Shown here: one piece after another, positions 24,831 to 37,725 of the stretch | Layout: the number at the start of each line of letters is the position of its first letter | Numbering within the stretch: the stretch's first letter is position 1 | NCBI GenBank assembly: GCA_011319805.1 | Contig: SJRY01000229.1 | Span: forward strand, 558,001 to 622,000 | DNA from: Macrocybe gigantea | Lineage: Eukaryota; Basidiomycota; Agaricomycetes; Agaricales; Callistosporiaceae | DNA length: 64,000 nt | Reading direction: 5' to 3' | Notes under the pieces: generated by a model | What the model was told of the DNA's origin: nothing | What the model saw: the letters and a program-made list of their open reading frames with translations, nothing else | Database searches by the model: none | Program-made: the position numbers and the translations under genes

Positions 24831-25827
24831 TTATCGTCCAATCTTAACCCTCGCAGCCCGCGTTGCCTGTATCGTCTGATCAGAACATGCAATGGCGCCA
24901 AGAAAGTAGACGATTACCTTTCTCCGTTTCTTAAGTCTAGAGGCGGGAGGATTAACATGAGCACTGCAGGGACTGGAAACGATCAAGCAGCTCACTTGTG
25001 CTTCTTCATCTTCTTTCGCCTCTTCCTCTTCACACTGTCCATCATCACCTCCTGCCACTCCCTCTCCATCTGCTCTTTCATATTCACTCGATCCGGCTCC
25101 TCGTCCACGTCCAGGCCTAGCCGCCGCAATGTGTCTTCCCAGGCCACGGTGGCACCGGCGTGATTGATGGTAAGCGCACGAGCCAGCTGTCGCGCAGTCG
25201 CAGCGTCAGCATCTATGTTCGTTTCAGAGAACTCTCCCAATGACCACGAGCCGGGACCTGGCTCCGGGCCTTCGGCTACCTTGGGGGACGTGGGGTCGAC
25301 GTCCGGGGCAACAGAGCTCAGGATATACGATGGGTGCGAGAGCAGCAGCAGAGGCCGGTGCAGTGAAAAGAACTGGTGGAGCTTGAAATCTTTGGGGTTC
25401 ACGACGGGATGTTGTGGCGGATGAAAAAAGGTGTCCTGCGGATGCTCTCTTCCTAGGTCCTCATAGGGCTTCTGAGCGCTTGAAGCCTCAGTTGAGGAAG
25501 CGGAAGCAGAAGAGGCAGGATTGGAAGCATTGGCAGATTGACCGCTTTGGTTTGTGGCGTTCATCCTCTGACTCGTGTCCTTGGGACCGTTCGCACCAGA
25601 CTCGGCATTTCCGCCAGAGGCATGGGCTGCGTCACTAGGAGTATCAGGGACGATGAACACCCAGCGTTGTTGGCTTTGCTGTTCTTTGCGGAGCTCCCGG
25701 CTACGACTGGTTTCGGTGGTTTGGCAGAGTTGAAGTATCGTCCACCTCCCGGCTTGGACGAGAAAAACGACGAATATGCCCTGCTCGATGCAGGTATCGG
25801 TCGGAGAAATCGAACAAAGGCCGACAT
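24831..25827 (-). CDS. COX24: Mitochondrial small ribosomal subunit protein mS38 (Cox24-like)
   Basis: The C-terminus carries the very basic mS38/Cox24 signature SVKRKRRKKMKKHKLKKRRK, which appears only after two introns are removed (about 24927-24994 and 24879-24908). The protein then ends TIQATRAARVKIGR at the stop 24831-24833. The family binds the small mitoribosomal subunit decoding region and is needed for COX1 translation. The N-terminal MSAFVRFLRPIPASSRAYSS (ATG at 25827) has the Arg/Ser-rich character of a mitochondrial presequence. The middle is Ser/Ala/Asn-rich and variable. The frame changes once between about 25650 and 25760, so at least one more intron is needed there; I could not place it with confidence. 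It converges on the 23339-24585 gene with a 245-bp gap. Confidence 0.8.
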
Positions 25828-26039
25828 TTGGGCAAATGTCGGGCGCTTGGTCGTTGCTCCTGATAACGACAAAAGTTTGAAGAAAACACAGACGATGCTC
25901 ATTCCAGGTAACACAAAATAAGAGCAAATAATATTACGTAACAATCGATTGTTGTGTTCACTTGGACGCTTACCTCGTGATCAACGCCCTTCATATCCAT
26001 CTACGATCCCCATCATTCATTTTATCTTTACACTGCATA

Positions 26040-27987
26040 CTATTGGTCCTGCCACTCAAATGATCCCACAATGGCTGTTTTTCCGACCACGGATCCCTGA
26101 TTGGGCGTGAGTATTGTCATTTTCTTGTGCGGTATATCGAGATTGGTACTGTGAATGATAGATATGAGCGGCTTTTAAAAGATAAGGTAGATGAACTTAG
26201 AAAATGATCACGAACATGATCATGAAACCTGTGACTGTGAGATCAAGAAGCTCCTCGTCATAACGCTCGTTTTCGTCTGGGTTTGGAGGCGAGAGGATTG
26301 CCAGCACTGCGTTCAGAAGTCGAGATCCAGGCTGGGCAGGGTCCACGGGTACAGGCTGCATCTCTGACACGACGCGCGTGGCTCCGATCGGGAGTGCAGA
26401 AGAGGGCGCCATGGTTTCTGCGAAGTCATGGGAAGTTCATGATTAAGCGAGGAGATAGAAGCGCAAAGTCAAAGAAGCTCACCAGCGCCGATGCGATATA
26501 TCAGTATATCATTGAAATTGATGACAGTTGATGAAGGTGACAGTACAAGATCTGTCAATGCTTCGCCGCCCAATGTCGCTGAAGTTACTCCTGGAGGCGC
26601 CGGAATGACTTGCCCGTACATGTACGTGTGCAATTGATAGTTGTGCACGCGCTCTCTGTAGCTGTGATCTAATTCAACCACCTGCTTGTCGTGAAATATA
26701 TTTTCCGAACGTAATTGAATAGTGACGTACTCCTCCAGATTTAGGGATCTTGACAACAGTAAGCTGCGAGCCGAACGCTCTCTGCATCTCCACATTCAAC
26801 TTTTCATGTCCGACCACAATGATCACGTTTACTGAAAATATTAATTTTTCAACTCACTTGAAGGAAAAAAAATGAAGAAACAAGGGACCGACTTCTGAAA
26901 GCGTCGACGCAAGCCTTGATAAGTTTATGTCTATGATCACTTGCACCCGGACCGGATGCAAACGATGAAGGTGTGTCAACGATGACTCCCGACGCCCTTC
27001 CTTCAAATGGCAGTGGTATCAAGAGAAAGAAAATCAATATTTGGTGCAAAACGCTACCTTCAGCATCTATTTCATGTCTGTCATTGACGTTCTCTCCCAG
27101 ATTCCGAATGATTCTCTCCATGAGGAGTGGATTGCGTTTCGTTTCGGAGTGGCCATACCAATACACGAGAGGAAGCAAAGCATTTGAAGAGTTCGTCATG
27201 GGAGCCGACGTTGCAGCAGATCCTAATGGGTTTGCTGGTGAATACGTCGGGATTGGAGAGTATACCGGTGCCACAGATAGAGCACCCGGAGCGGCCCACC
27301 CTCCCTACGGCGATCGAGAGGTCACTACCCCTCAGACTCGGATGGATCATAATAAGCAGAAAGAGACGTACTTCATTCGGATCAACGTTGACCAACATTG
27401 GCGACCAGCCTTGACCCACCCGCACGGTGTAGTTAACAAGAATTTTGCAAAGCGTAGTTTTCCCCGAGTTTTCGGGCCCAAGAACAAGGACGCGGGGCGG
27501 TTCGGTGCTCGCATTATCATCACCGTGCGGGGGCGACCCGTGGATCGCCCTAAGCGCCCGAACACGCATTTGTTCCAAGGCGACATGGAGGTTGGCGTAG
27601 GCGGTCATGGGCGTTTCCTCTGAAACATATTCTGTCGATGGCTGGCCGGTGACGTGCTTTGCGGACGATGTAAGACGGCTATGAAAGCAAAAAGGGCTGA
27701 AGCGTGGGCTGTGTAGACTTATCTGGATGGTGCACCCCTGCCATGTGAAGATGGCGGCTTTGCATTCCGATCCAAAGAGATATGCTTTTCCTTCCACTAG
27801 CTCAGCGCCAAAAATTTCAGCATGCCCTCTCAAGAGCTGTCCAACGTCAACATCAGTCCGCTACGGTGATTAATTGAAGACATACCTTGATCGCGAGTGA
27901 GGTGCCAGGGTCCAGCTCGAACCGATATTCAGTCTCTGGGTCAAGAATCCATTCTTTTGTCACAGCTGACCTCTCCTCGGAAGTCAT
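26040..27987 (-). CDS. CLP1: Clp1 polynucleotide kinase-like pre-mRNA 3'-end processing factor
   Basis: Subunit of cleavage factor IA in nuclear mRNA 3'-end formation; homologues also act in tRNA splicing. The N-terminal beta domain reads TEYRFELDPGTSLAIKLLRG. The P-loop is VLVLGPENSGKTTLCKIL (about 27445-27500), followed by LVNVDPNE and VIVDTPSSF. The C-terminal domain includes VPVDPAQPGSRLLNAVLAIL and VTGFMI, then a last exon ending KKMTILTPNQGSVVG and SFEWQDQ at the stop 26040-26042. The last exon joins across an intron with donor gttcgt (about 26096-26204); the typical Clp1 ending K-K-M-T-x-L-x-P supports this join. The start is the ATG at 27987 (MTSEERSAVTKEWIL). Confidence 0.9.
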
Positions 27988-28641
27988 AGAGATATCTTAG
28001 CGAGCAACAAAAAAAAAAGCACAGGTGAACTGGAGGCAAGCACGCGGGCAAGTGGCGATGAGACGGCAATTACAAAACGGCGTTATGCTCAAAGATTGCG
28101 GTAATATTGAATCAGGACAACGCAGACTGCAACTGCAACAGCAGAAGGATGAGGTGCCAAAATTGACCAGCCATGTTTGTTCCCACGCTACGCGTTGTTC
28201 CCCATCCAGCGTCAGAAGTCGCTGGGTCCTTTCTGATCCCAAGCTTTGATAGACACGGCCTCCGTACCTCGCCATATCAGCGAAATCACAAATCGCTGTG
28301 TTTTTTTCAGGCTCAGAACGCCCACAGCACCTTGAAGATTTGTGCAATTCGACGAAGTGTCCATATCTTTCTTGCCATCACTTGCAAAGACGCCGAGCTA
28401 TTGATCGCTACGTTCCAAGGCCCAACAGAAGTCAGACTACTCCTTATGCGATGATCGACATCAACGGAAGAAAGGCGCAGATGTGGTTGAATTCATGTGG
28501 CTATCCAAAGAAGCACCATCACACCCGTTTCATCCATATTGACGTTTTCTTCTCAGCAGGTCTATAAAGGCGTGATGGCTTACGGCATATATTGAAGAGC
28601 GAGTTGAACAGCTTTCATCAGCGTCCTCTGACATTCTCTTA
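27988..28641. promoter_or_regulatory. Divergent promoter region of CLP1 and the MFS permease
   Basis: This 654-bp region lies between two divergent starts. The ORFs inside are not recognisable and lack splice support. An A-rich run near 28008-28018 is just upstream of CLP1. No specific binding site could be named. Confidence 0.4.
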
Positions 28642-31177
28642 ATGCCCCATCCCTCAAAGATGCAAGACATGGAGAAACCGGACTCAGTCAGCGACAACTC
28701 GGAGAAACGCTCTATCCCTGTTCTCAAAGACGAGGACGTCGACGTCGCGGCCATTGCGGCCGGTCGTAACGATGCTCCTCTTGATCCCGAGGTCGCTGCT
28801 CGCCTTAGGTGAGCCTCATGTCGCCTGCGCAAAGAAACGAGGCTTAATGTGTGCTCTAGACGGAAAATCGACTGGCACATTATGCCTCTTATGTGCCGTG
28901 AGTATTGCTACTGTCTTATACTGGCGTATGCTAAGAGACACCATCCCAGTCATGTACCTGTAAGTATGCCAATTCAAAGGTCGAGCTCCGCGGAAACTAG
29001 ACACGCCGCAGTATGACCTTCGCCGACAAAACGACATTGGGGCAATCAGCTGTTCTAGGCATAATGTGCGTCCTTCGCTGGTTTATTATGCCTGGCCTTC
29101 GACAACTGAAGGCGACAACAGTCCAGGCACGCATCTAAATCAGAACCAGTTCAACTGGCTTGGTACGATATTTTATCTTAGTTACCTCGGATTTGAGGTA
29201 AGCATAGTCAAGTAATAGTTTATGAGCTATCGCTTCATTTGCACGTAGTATCCGCAGAGTTTGGCTCTCCAACGCTTCCCAGTTGGAAAATGGATGAGGT
29301 GGGCGAATTCATCGTCTGGGGCGTTTAATGTGGTGTCCTGATGGTCACATACAAGCATCAATATATTTATCTGGGCCATTGCGCTGCTGTCACACGCCGC
29401 CTGCAAATCATTCGGTGGGCTCTTTGCTGTACGATTCATTCTGGGCATCTGTGAAGGTATGTAGCGATTGCGACTTTTGCATTTACCGCGGCATAATATT
29501 GTGCTCTCAAGGTGCAATCACCCCTGGTTTCATGATCGTCACGTCCATGTTCTATACTCGCGAAGAACAGACTCAACGCGTTGGCTATTGGTGTCAGTCA
29601 TAGTAGACCAGTACTTCTCACAGATTATTTGACTTACCACGGATTTTATTAGTTTTAATGAACGGGTTTGCTATCATATTCCTCGGCGTTATCAGCTTTG
29701 GTCTCATTCATACACATGTAAGCCCAAGAATTTTGCATCTTGTTCAATGACTTAGTTCCCGATTACAGACTCCTCATTTCATGCCTTGGCAATGGTTTGT
29801 TCTGTTTCAATGACATAGCTGTCCATTTTGAATTAACATCCACTCAGGCTCATGATCATCACCGGACTAATTACACTTGTCACGTCTGTTCTTTTCTGGT
29901 AAGATTCTGAGCATGTCAATCGTCTAAACGGTGCATATTCATATGCAAACCAGGTTTTTCTTCCCAGATTCCCCGACGACCGCCAACTTCTTGACACCAG
30001 AAGAGAGGACGTTGGCGGTGCGAAGGGTCCGAGCCAACCAGGCTGGGACCGAAAATAAGCATTGGAAACGGGATCAGTCAGTTCATCCTTCATGTGCATT
30101 GACTCAAGGCTGACGCTCAATTCTAGGTTCATCGAGACCGTCACTGACCCGAAGTTGTGGCTCATGGCATTTTACGGCGCTTTGTCGTGAGTACGGTTAA
30201 TGGTCACGTCGATTTTGCAAATGCTCAATCCTGATCATTCGACAGGCAGATCTTCAATTCCGTACGCATCATAGCATACTTTTTCTATAGCGTCCAGCAT
30301 CACTAACGCATAAGTTTCGTAGTTGACCAACCAGAGACAGCTGATAGTCAAGCAATTCGGATTCACGGTTGGCCAGACCACATTACTCGGCACTGTTGAC
30401 GGGGCGGTGGAAAGTGAGTTCATGTCTTCATTGACGAACTCATGGTTGACTATATCACCATTAGTACTTGTGATCTGGCTTGGAGTGGCGCTTGTTTCTG
30501 TCAAACCCCTTGGTCGAGGGTATACTGCAGCTCTGCTTTACGTCCCGGCCATAGTCGGTGACATTTTAGTCATCACCCTGCCCTCACACAATAAAATCGG
30601 GTTATTGTTCTCGTACTGGGTATCTAGTGAGTCAAAGATGCACTTGCGCTTTCCACATGGTGATACTTATCTCCAAACAGTCTTTGCTATTGCGCCTTTC
30701 GCCGTGTTCCTCGGCTGGGTAGGATCACTTACCGCTGGCCATACCAAGCGTACGCATTGTATGCGGTTGCTACGGATTGTATTGTGTTTGCTCACTGACC
30801 TCCAGGAACGACCACGAACGCAATTATTCTTTGTTCATATGCAATCGGCAATGCTGCCGGCCCCTTCATGTGGAAAGCCAAATACCAGCCTCGGCACGTT
30901 GATTGTCCTTAAATCGGATCTTAGGACTCACATTTGCTTGTTTAGCAACCGAGTGCCTTGGATCATTATCCTCAGCTGTTCAGTCGCGACAATAGCGGCC
31001 CTCCTTCTTCTGCGCTTCTTGCTTGCCCGCGAAAATAGAGTCCGGGATACGGAAACACGCGACGAAACTTACGACAACGTTTGCCTTACCCATGTCCGAC
31101 CGGACGGCACAATCGAAGAGGTCAAGATCGACCGCGTAAGTTTCGGTCCCATACCCGGAGATAACCATCCGAGCTAA
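28642..31177 (+). CDS. MFS permease of the allantoate/anion-cation symporter (Dal5) family
   Basis: Plasma-membrane transporter with about 12 helices across more than ten exons. The N-terminal cytosolic part ends RKIDWHIMPLMC, the usual start of helix 1 in Dal5-type permeases. Next come MTFADKTTLGQSAVLGIM, LNQNQFNWLGTIFYLSYLGFE, PQSLALQRFPVGKWM, then FGGLFAVRFILGICEGAITP (29405-29525), a signature helix of this family. FFFPDSPTTANFLTPEER marks the middle loop and LIVKQFGFTVGQTTLL the second half. The cytosolic tail ends GPIPGDNHPS at 31175-31177. Family substrates are organic anions such as allantoate, ureidosuccinate, nicotinate or pantothenate; the substrate here cannot be assigned. The start is the ATG at 28642; a second in-frame ATG follows at 28660. 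Confidence 0.9.
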
Positions 31178-32531
31178 ATCATGTCTGCCTTGTCTTCGAT
31201 ATCAGGCCTTCCTCGATCTTACCGACAAGCAAAACAGGGATTTCAGATACATCCTTTGACTGCCTATCAGACCGTCTTACAAATCTGTTGTGTTGAGCGT
31301 ATTGTTATATTGTTATCTTTTATTGAACTGCAATATCTAAAGCCCTTATCTTTAATTTCCTTCGATTCATGAACAGCTCAACTGCCGTAGGGCGGAACGC
31401 GGTGAGTATAGGAAACGAAAATGTGCGGTGGCAGGAATTCAGGGCGTGCATCAATTTTCTTTTTTTTTAATTTCCGCTTCTGACAAGTATTTGAATTGGA
31501 ACTCTTGAATAGGAGAAGCAAGGAACATCTATGGTTTTACGTCTGGTGTAAGCAATGCGTCGAGCATCGCCCTTTGCAGAGAACTACCGAGACGCTAGAT
31601 TTCACCGATATAAGCCATCTACAGGCTGATAGGTGAGCAGCCCACGACGAGAACACCGTTCTGGAAAGAACAAAGAATGCTTTAGTCATATATCCTTTTG
31701 TCAACAATCGCGCTTCAGACGAAGCTCACGAATGAATTTCCAGTGCAACAGACGGGCTGTTGGACGCAGGAACTGCCAACGACAGGAAGGATTGGACTGC
31801 AGCTCAATCCAACGTTCGTGACGACAGGCAAGGCCACCCCGAGGCCCGCTAAGACGTTGACGGCTGCGGGGCTATTGGACTGTTGCAGACAGCCTGAGCA
31901 TTATCTCAAGATCTTCACGCAGAGCATCCTATCTCACCGATTGGACACTCTGGCAGCATTGGAGAGTGCCGGCGTTGCATTGGCTGACATCCGTCTCACC
32001 TATGCCCTAGCAAGGGGAACGAGAGACGTTTAGTTGAAGGTCACAAAAGGTAAAGCCTAGATCCTCGTACACGGGCGGGACCACCAAGGACCATCATTGG
32101 AACGGCCCAGACGGCAATCAGAGAGGCGATAATGAACATTGAGGAAAAACGGGCGATTGGAGGGCGTCTCTGAGGAGATGAAGGACTTGCTAGGCGAGAA
32201 TGAACAGTCTTTATAGCTCAAGACTCCTGCCGAGGATCGCTGCAAAGGTTATTCTATCGTGCCGCATTTCAACTGGGCCCAGAGCCGAGTATAGGTCAAA
32301 GTCGGCAAGCGATAACATGGTCTACTGAATAGCGTGGTTTGAATCGAACTACGCCTGCCCGCGTCATGGGCGAGAAGCACAACCTCAAACGGGTGGGATC
32401 AGCTTCTCTCTGAAAATTTTATGCATATAATTTAAATAATCGGACCAGAATACGCTTCGGGGAACTGGGAGATACACGAAATGAAACAGTACCGTTTTTC
32501 CTCCGTCACCTATACCGAAACTCAGAGCTGT
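31178..32531. other. Convergent gene-free region
   Basis: This 1.35-kb region lies between the 3' ends of the permease and CTF18 genes. A 336-bp plus-strand open frame at 31698-32033 has no ATG at its start and no resemblance I recognise. A hairpin-like segment with weak similarity to a tRNA B box lies near 32333-32358, but no full tRNA can be folded. I see no supported gene. Confidence 0.45.
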
Positions 32532-35500
32532 TCAAAGGAATGCATTGACCTTGATAGGTTTGCGAACGGCTGCTGCATTCCCTTCTGTAAATTTATAGGT
32601 AACCTGATATTTCTTTTCCACAGGTTTCCGAGATAGAGGTTTGGAGCGGCTAGTCGGCGCTGCGACAAGGGGCCGCCCAAAAAAGTCTGTCGGAGGCTGG
32701 ACGTCGTTGAGCATGTAACACAGAAAGGCCTCGAATCGGTACACACTTTTTCTACTACGTCTCTGGCCTTGTCAAGCTTGGTGCGCTTCTGGGGTGGGCC
32801 AGCCTTGTTTGACAAGTTGTCTTCTTCCTCGGGCCTCATCAGGCTGAAACCATGGTTGCATGAGAGCTTCGTTATATTGACTATGTTGGAACTCACGAAT
32901 TAGACGCCACAATGCCGTTGCGTCTCCCATGCCGTTCTTTCTCGACAACAGCCGCCTCGCGAGAAAGCATCAGTGCATCTAGCTGTGAGAGTTTACATAA
33001 ATACTGTGGGCGAGAGGGAAGAAGGCTGATATATACATACCTCTTTAGCGACGAGCTGTCGGACAGCATAGCGTGATACTGGGATATCGGACGCTCTTTT
33101 CCCGTCGTAGGTAATGAAAACGTCGATAGGACTTGAAGGATCCGTGAGTTCTCTAACTTTATGAATGAAATTCAAGCTTACGGATCAAGCCGATACGTTA
33201 ATTGCCCGTCTTCCTTTCTCTCCTGTAGAAATCGGAGCCCTAGTAAACCCATTATATCCACAAGCCGTGATAGCAGCGCGCGCTCCTCAGGTCTTATCAC
33301 CTGGCTGTTGACCTATCGAAGACACCAACCTTCAGAAACGGATTCTGCACGGCATTGGATGTGGCATCGACGCACTGGACGAAGCGGTGGCGAAATTATC
33401 CGATTGATGTACGATACAAATTCAAGTTGAACGACAGGAGCGTTCAACAGATGCCTGAAAGCGCCCCTAAACTGCATGCTCGCGCTTCGCAGACAACGAG
33501 ATAGGGATTTGTAGATTTCTTCGTTACTCTTCGTCAATTGCATGTTCTTGCGGTAAGATCTAGTCAGCGCCTAGATCCAAGGTCATAGATTGAAGATATA
33601 CCTCCCAGTCTGTCTGACTTCGTTCCACTCGCTGCACCCCTCGCTCTTGGAATAGAGGATAGAAAGGCACTAACGTATATGGCAAGTATTGAGAGAGAGC
33701 GAAATCGCCGTTAGTGTAGATGTCAGCTGAGAGCATATCGAACGTCGTCAGCCATTCATTAGCCTTTTCATACTTTGAGAAGTTAGCGTCGTGGTGACGC
33801 AAGGAGGCGTAATGTGCAAAGCATCCTAAAGGGAGTCGTGAGGCAACTTCACGGGGGGGGTTTCAAGGCGTGAGCATACCAGTGGCAATACTATTCTCCC
33901 TTCCATTGGCTTCAATCTCGCGGCTTAGTCTCGCGACGTATCTGAACTCGTCATTCTCACTGATACCAAGCTCCTTGATTCGTTTTTTTGTGAGGGGAGT
34001 GAAGAGGTCATTGAGGACATTCAATAGAGAAGTGTCTGCCTCCTTCATTCCAACGGTGGCTTGTCGGATGACTGATTCGGTGACCTCTTCATTTCGAGAT
34101 TTTATGAACTTGAAACAATAGCATTTAGCATCTTAGCGTGTTCGAAGCTGTTGACATTCCTTACGTACTTGTAAAGTGTTGAGGCAACCCCTGAGGTCCC
34201 CTTTTGCGATGCCGACAAGGGTGCTGAGGGCTCTGGACTCAACTCTCAGGCTCTCCGATGCACATACTTCGCGTAAGCGCCGAACGATATGATTGTCTGC
34301 AGGGCGCGAAAAACGAATATGATGTGCATGTTGTCGTAGCTTTACCAGGGAGGATGCGTATTGGTCGTTACAAATGCAGATAATAGGCCGCAATATTGGT
34401 CGGGGTGATTGGGATTCGTGTTTCTGTTTTGAACGACCTACGAAGAGAGTCAGTTGGAATTTGTAACGGGAGTTGTCCCGCACCTTTCTTCCTTGGCCGG
34501 TCTATCATCAGCTGAATGAGCTTGTGAACAAATGTATTAGCCTGGGAACGAGAGAATACCAGTCAGATATGTAAGAGAGTATTTTGAATGAGCGCAGTAA
34601 CATTATCTCCGGCTCCGGTTGCGCCGTCGATTTCATCAATTACAAGCAATACCGGCTTGGTGCTTCCAACCGCAGAGCCGGACTCTAATGCCGGGCGTAT
34701 TCGCTCGTCAACCACTTGTCCAGATCGAGCATCACTAGCATCCCATATGTATGCTACGGAGACCGCAATTTGGTTTATTCAGGCGCACCTGGCATTGATT
34801 TCCATGACGTCGTATCCAGCTTGTCGTGCCACAACATGAGCAAGCGTTGTTTTTCCAAGGCCCGGTGGACCTGAAAGAAGAAGAATCTTTGGCATGCATG
34901 AGTATCGATACAGGATTCAATGGAATGGCAAACCTTTTCCTGTGGTCTATGGTACTCGTCCTGTTCCTTGATATTCTCGTCTTCATCTCGAGCGCGTTTT
35001 TTATTCCTCCTTCCAAACACACACCAATCCCACTGTTTTATCCATGCCAACGTTTCTCTAGCAACCCTCTCATTACCTATTAAATCCCTAAACCGCTGCG
35101 GTCGGTATCTGTCTACCCACAGGGTTTCCTCCGGGGACTGAGCATTTGCAGTAGCAGCTACCGATGCTCGGCTGTTGATGCAATATGAAGAAATTTATTC
35201 CTAGAAACGACAGAGAGGCACACGCACGCTTCGACAAGGTGGCTTGCTGTTTCCCGGGACAGATTTTCCATCAAGCGATGAATAGGTGTCTCGAGGAGAT
35301 TCCCTACACCTCCACGGGACGGGGACAAGTTTAACTTCTGTCCAGCTATCGATCGGGCTCTACTATGCCACTGAGGAGGGCGTTTTGAACTCACATTTCG
35401 GGCCTCATGAGAAACCTTGTGCTTCTTGCGGATGTGCACGGTCTTCCTGTGAAACGTCGTGCAGCGGATATATGATGGTATGCTGGATGAGAAAGTAGTA

Positions 35501-35996
35501 TATGTAGATAATAGATCATTGGGAACGCCAAAGGCTTGAAAGGCGGGCGGAAGGTCGTCATCTGTCCAGTCCAGGTATGAGTATCAGTCACCAGGCCGTT
35601 ATCAAGATGTCACCTTGTGAGTAAGAGAGGCTGTCAATTTCCGCAGCTAATGCAGTAGTCGTGAAGAGATACAAGTAGGTAGGCTACCGACGCAACGGGC
35701 ATAGATTTCATACCTGGTTTAGATGAACCACTTTGTGAAGGCATCGTATCCAGTGGAAACCGGGCTTCGCTGAAGGAAGCATAGTCTAATGTATCTTCTC
35801 AGAGTTTCACACATCGGGACATCATTTCAGCAACAATATACACACCTGTCAGTCCAAGTTCCATGGCTCGTTCATTCGGAGACGCGTCTTCGTTGGAGCT
35901 GAGCCCAAGCAGACCATTAGGCACGAATTCAGTAGTCAAAGGAGCAGAGAGCGATTTGATGGGCGCAAGTAGACCGTTGGGCACGAATTCACTCAT
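32532..35996 (-). CDS. CTF18: Ctf18 alternative clamp-loader large subunit
   Basis: AAA+ subunit of the Ctf18-RFC complex, which loads PCNA and supports sister-chromatid cohesion. [20 protein letters not shown] (about 35065-35125) is the RFC box leading into the AAA+ domain. It is followed by Walker [16 protein letters not shown] (about 34825-34870), then [14 protein letters not shown], Walker [17 protein letters not shown], and [20 protein letters not shown]. The C-terminus has [14 protein letters not shown] and [17 protein letters not shown], the Ctf18-specific end that binds Dcc1/Ctf8, closing at 32532-32534. The start is the ATG at 35996 ([10 protein letters not shown]). The first exon contains a duplicated EFVPNGLL motif. 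Confidence 0.92.
35902..35990. repeat. Direct repeat inside the first exon of CTF18
   Basis: Two near-identical copies of a segment of about 29 bp (35902-35930 and 35961-35990) share the core gcacgaattc and start 59-60 bp apart. Both are in frame and give two EFVPNGLL peptides separated by about a dozen residues, consistent with a small in-frame duplication. Confidence 0.7.
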
Positions 35997-36220
35997 AGAA
36001 ATTGCCAACAGTATAGGTCGTGGAAGAATAACGGCTCAAACGCGCACAACGCGCTGTGCCCGAAGTGACGTGACGACCTTAACGTGATGTGACAACCGCG
36101 AAGCCAATTTCATGTTTGCTAATGTACAGTATGTGCAAGTGATATAAGTGAATTATAAAGAACGAATGAAGAACGATTGAAATAAATAGATGAGAAACCC
36201 GAATCTGACAACGCCACATC

Positions 36221-37223
36221 TATACCGTATTCCTTCTCAGCTTCCTCATTATGATATCTCGAGCTTCTTCGAGCATTTTGGGTTTTTGGAACATGTAAGG
36301 GACAAGACCAAAGCGCCCTCGACGGACTATTTCCATCATTAAAAATGACACTGTAATATCTAGTTAGCGCTATCTGAAAAAACTTTGTGCATCCTAGCTC
36401 ACGAATGATTTCGACGTCATGAGCGAGGGGATGATGACAGAATTCCAGGTAATTGAAACCAACGCAAGGCATTTGCGTAGGGACGAAATGAGCTGACCGC
36501 CGGTCGTCAGGCGGGGCTGCATTGGCTGGGTTAAAGGAAGCATCATCTAACGACGCGGAAGAAATGTCGGAGGAGGATGAATAGATAAGTGTTGGTTCGC
36601 GATATGTGCCTGACTTCGACTTTGTTCTGCTCCATATTGATGAAGGACTTGGGAGTGAGTTGAACGCGGGGTTGAATCTGAGGTGAAAGCTGCAAGGAAA
36701 GCGAATGACGTTCTGATGAAAGGTGCCTTTGATAGTTTCCGTATCATAGTCAATGAGCTAATTAGACATAAGACTGAAATCGTCGGGCACTTGCACAAGT
36801 AGGCATACTTTTAACGAATTAGGCGTTGCTGTCCATATGTATTCCGTGTCAAACCTTGTTGGGACGACCATTACTTTCGGCCTTGAAATTACGTTAGGTC
36901 ATCAGTAGTGGAAAAAAGTATGACTCTCAGACACACATAAAACGGACGGTGGATGAGCCAAAGAGATCGGTCAACCCTCCAATCTTCTCGTTGAACAGAG
37001 TAATATCCGGCCGCCTGCCAGTCCACGATATCGAGACGACGATATTGCCAGATGCGTCTTTGATACTTGTCGCGCGCGACTCTACCGCTGGAGTAATCGA
37101 GTCCTCCGGCTTGTTGAGTTCAGGAGGTACGACAATAGTCATGATTGTGTAGGCAATCCGCCCTGTCGACACATCGACGAGGGCCGAGTTCAGCATGTCC
37201 TGGCTGGTGAATCTGAGAAGCAT
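36221..37223 (-). CDS. DUF6593-like protein of mushrooms, function unknown
   Basis: Exon 1 from the ATG at 37223 reads LRFTSQDMLNSALVDVSTGR, AYTIMTIV and a loop. It continues with NIVVSISWTGRRPDITLF and, after an intron near 36880-36940, KVMVVPTRFDTEYIWTATPN. This strand order (promoter-proximal LNSALVD-x-x-TGR, I-x-W near the middle, YxW at the end) matches my memory of agaricomycete DUF6593 proteins. The final exon joins after IIL to SFLMMEIVRRGRFGLVPYMF and ends MRKLRRNTV at the stop 36221-36223. Between core and tail is a Ser-rich stretch (SSSSDISSASLDDASF). No catalytic motif is seen. Family membership is by eye; a profile search would settle it. Confidence 0.6.
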
Positions 37224-37725
37224 GATGGCCTAGAGAACTTTTAACGATAGCTCTTCGCAGAACAGATATATGCATTGCTTGCCTGGCTTGAAAAGGGTGT
37301 AGTCTTGTGTTTTCCTAGTTAGGAACATCGTTTGTTTCGGCAGCTTGATTGGACCCACCGTCATCGTTATGATTGCGGTTATGGATGTCGAATGCGTTCG
37401 CGGCGGTACGTTGGTAACTTTATCTCGCCTCGGAGAACGCTGTCCATCGTTGTCTATATACACAGGACACAAAGGCCAGCCTTTGATGACAATGGAGACT
37501 ACGCAGTACCAAAGACCGATTAGTCAGCGTGAGCTTGTGACTATGCGTATTTGTCTTTATTTGGACAAAGGAGAAATCCAACGCTGACCTCTTGATTCAA
37601 GCTCGCTGTCCGACGCAGCGAGCAGTAGAAGGCCCTGGTGTGCCGCGGCCGTCTCATTCAATAATCGGTTCCTCCTTATATACCTCGCAACCCTGGCTCG
37701 ACTATAACAGCACGACAACTTGGTG
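37224..37725. promoter_or_regulatory. Divergent promoter region of the DUF6593-like and SAP-kinase genes
   Basis: This 502-bp region lies between two divergent start codons. Open frames inside (for example 37345-37587) are short and unrecognisable. A 5' exon of either gene could lie here. Confidence 0.4.

Noticed and set aside
26060..26206. Small plus-strand two-exon ORF (MIPQWLFFRPRIPDWA continuing after a plausible intron)
   Set aside because: The minus strand here encodes the last exon of CLP1 (KKMTILTPN...SFEWQDQ), so the plus-strand frame is best explained as its shadow.
31698..32033. Plus-strand open frame of 111 codons in the gap after the permease
   Set aside because: It opens with TTG, has no recognisable domain and no splice partners.
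32330..32400. tRNA-like segment with a near B-box (gttcgattc on the minus strand)
   Set aside because: The T-stem does not pair and no acceptor stem or A box could be found; only a short GCGT/ACGC hairpin forms.
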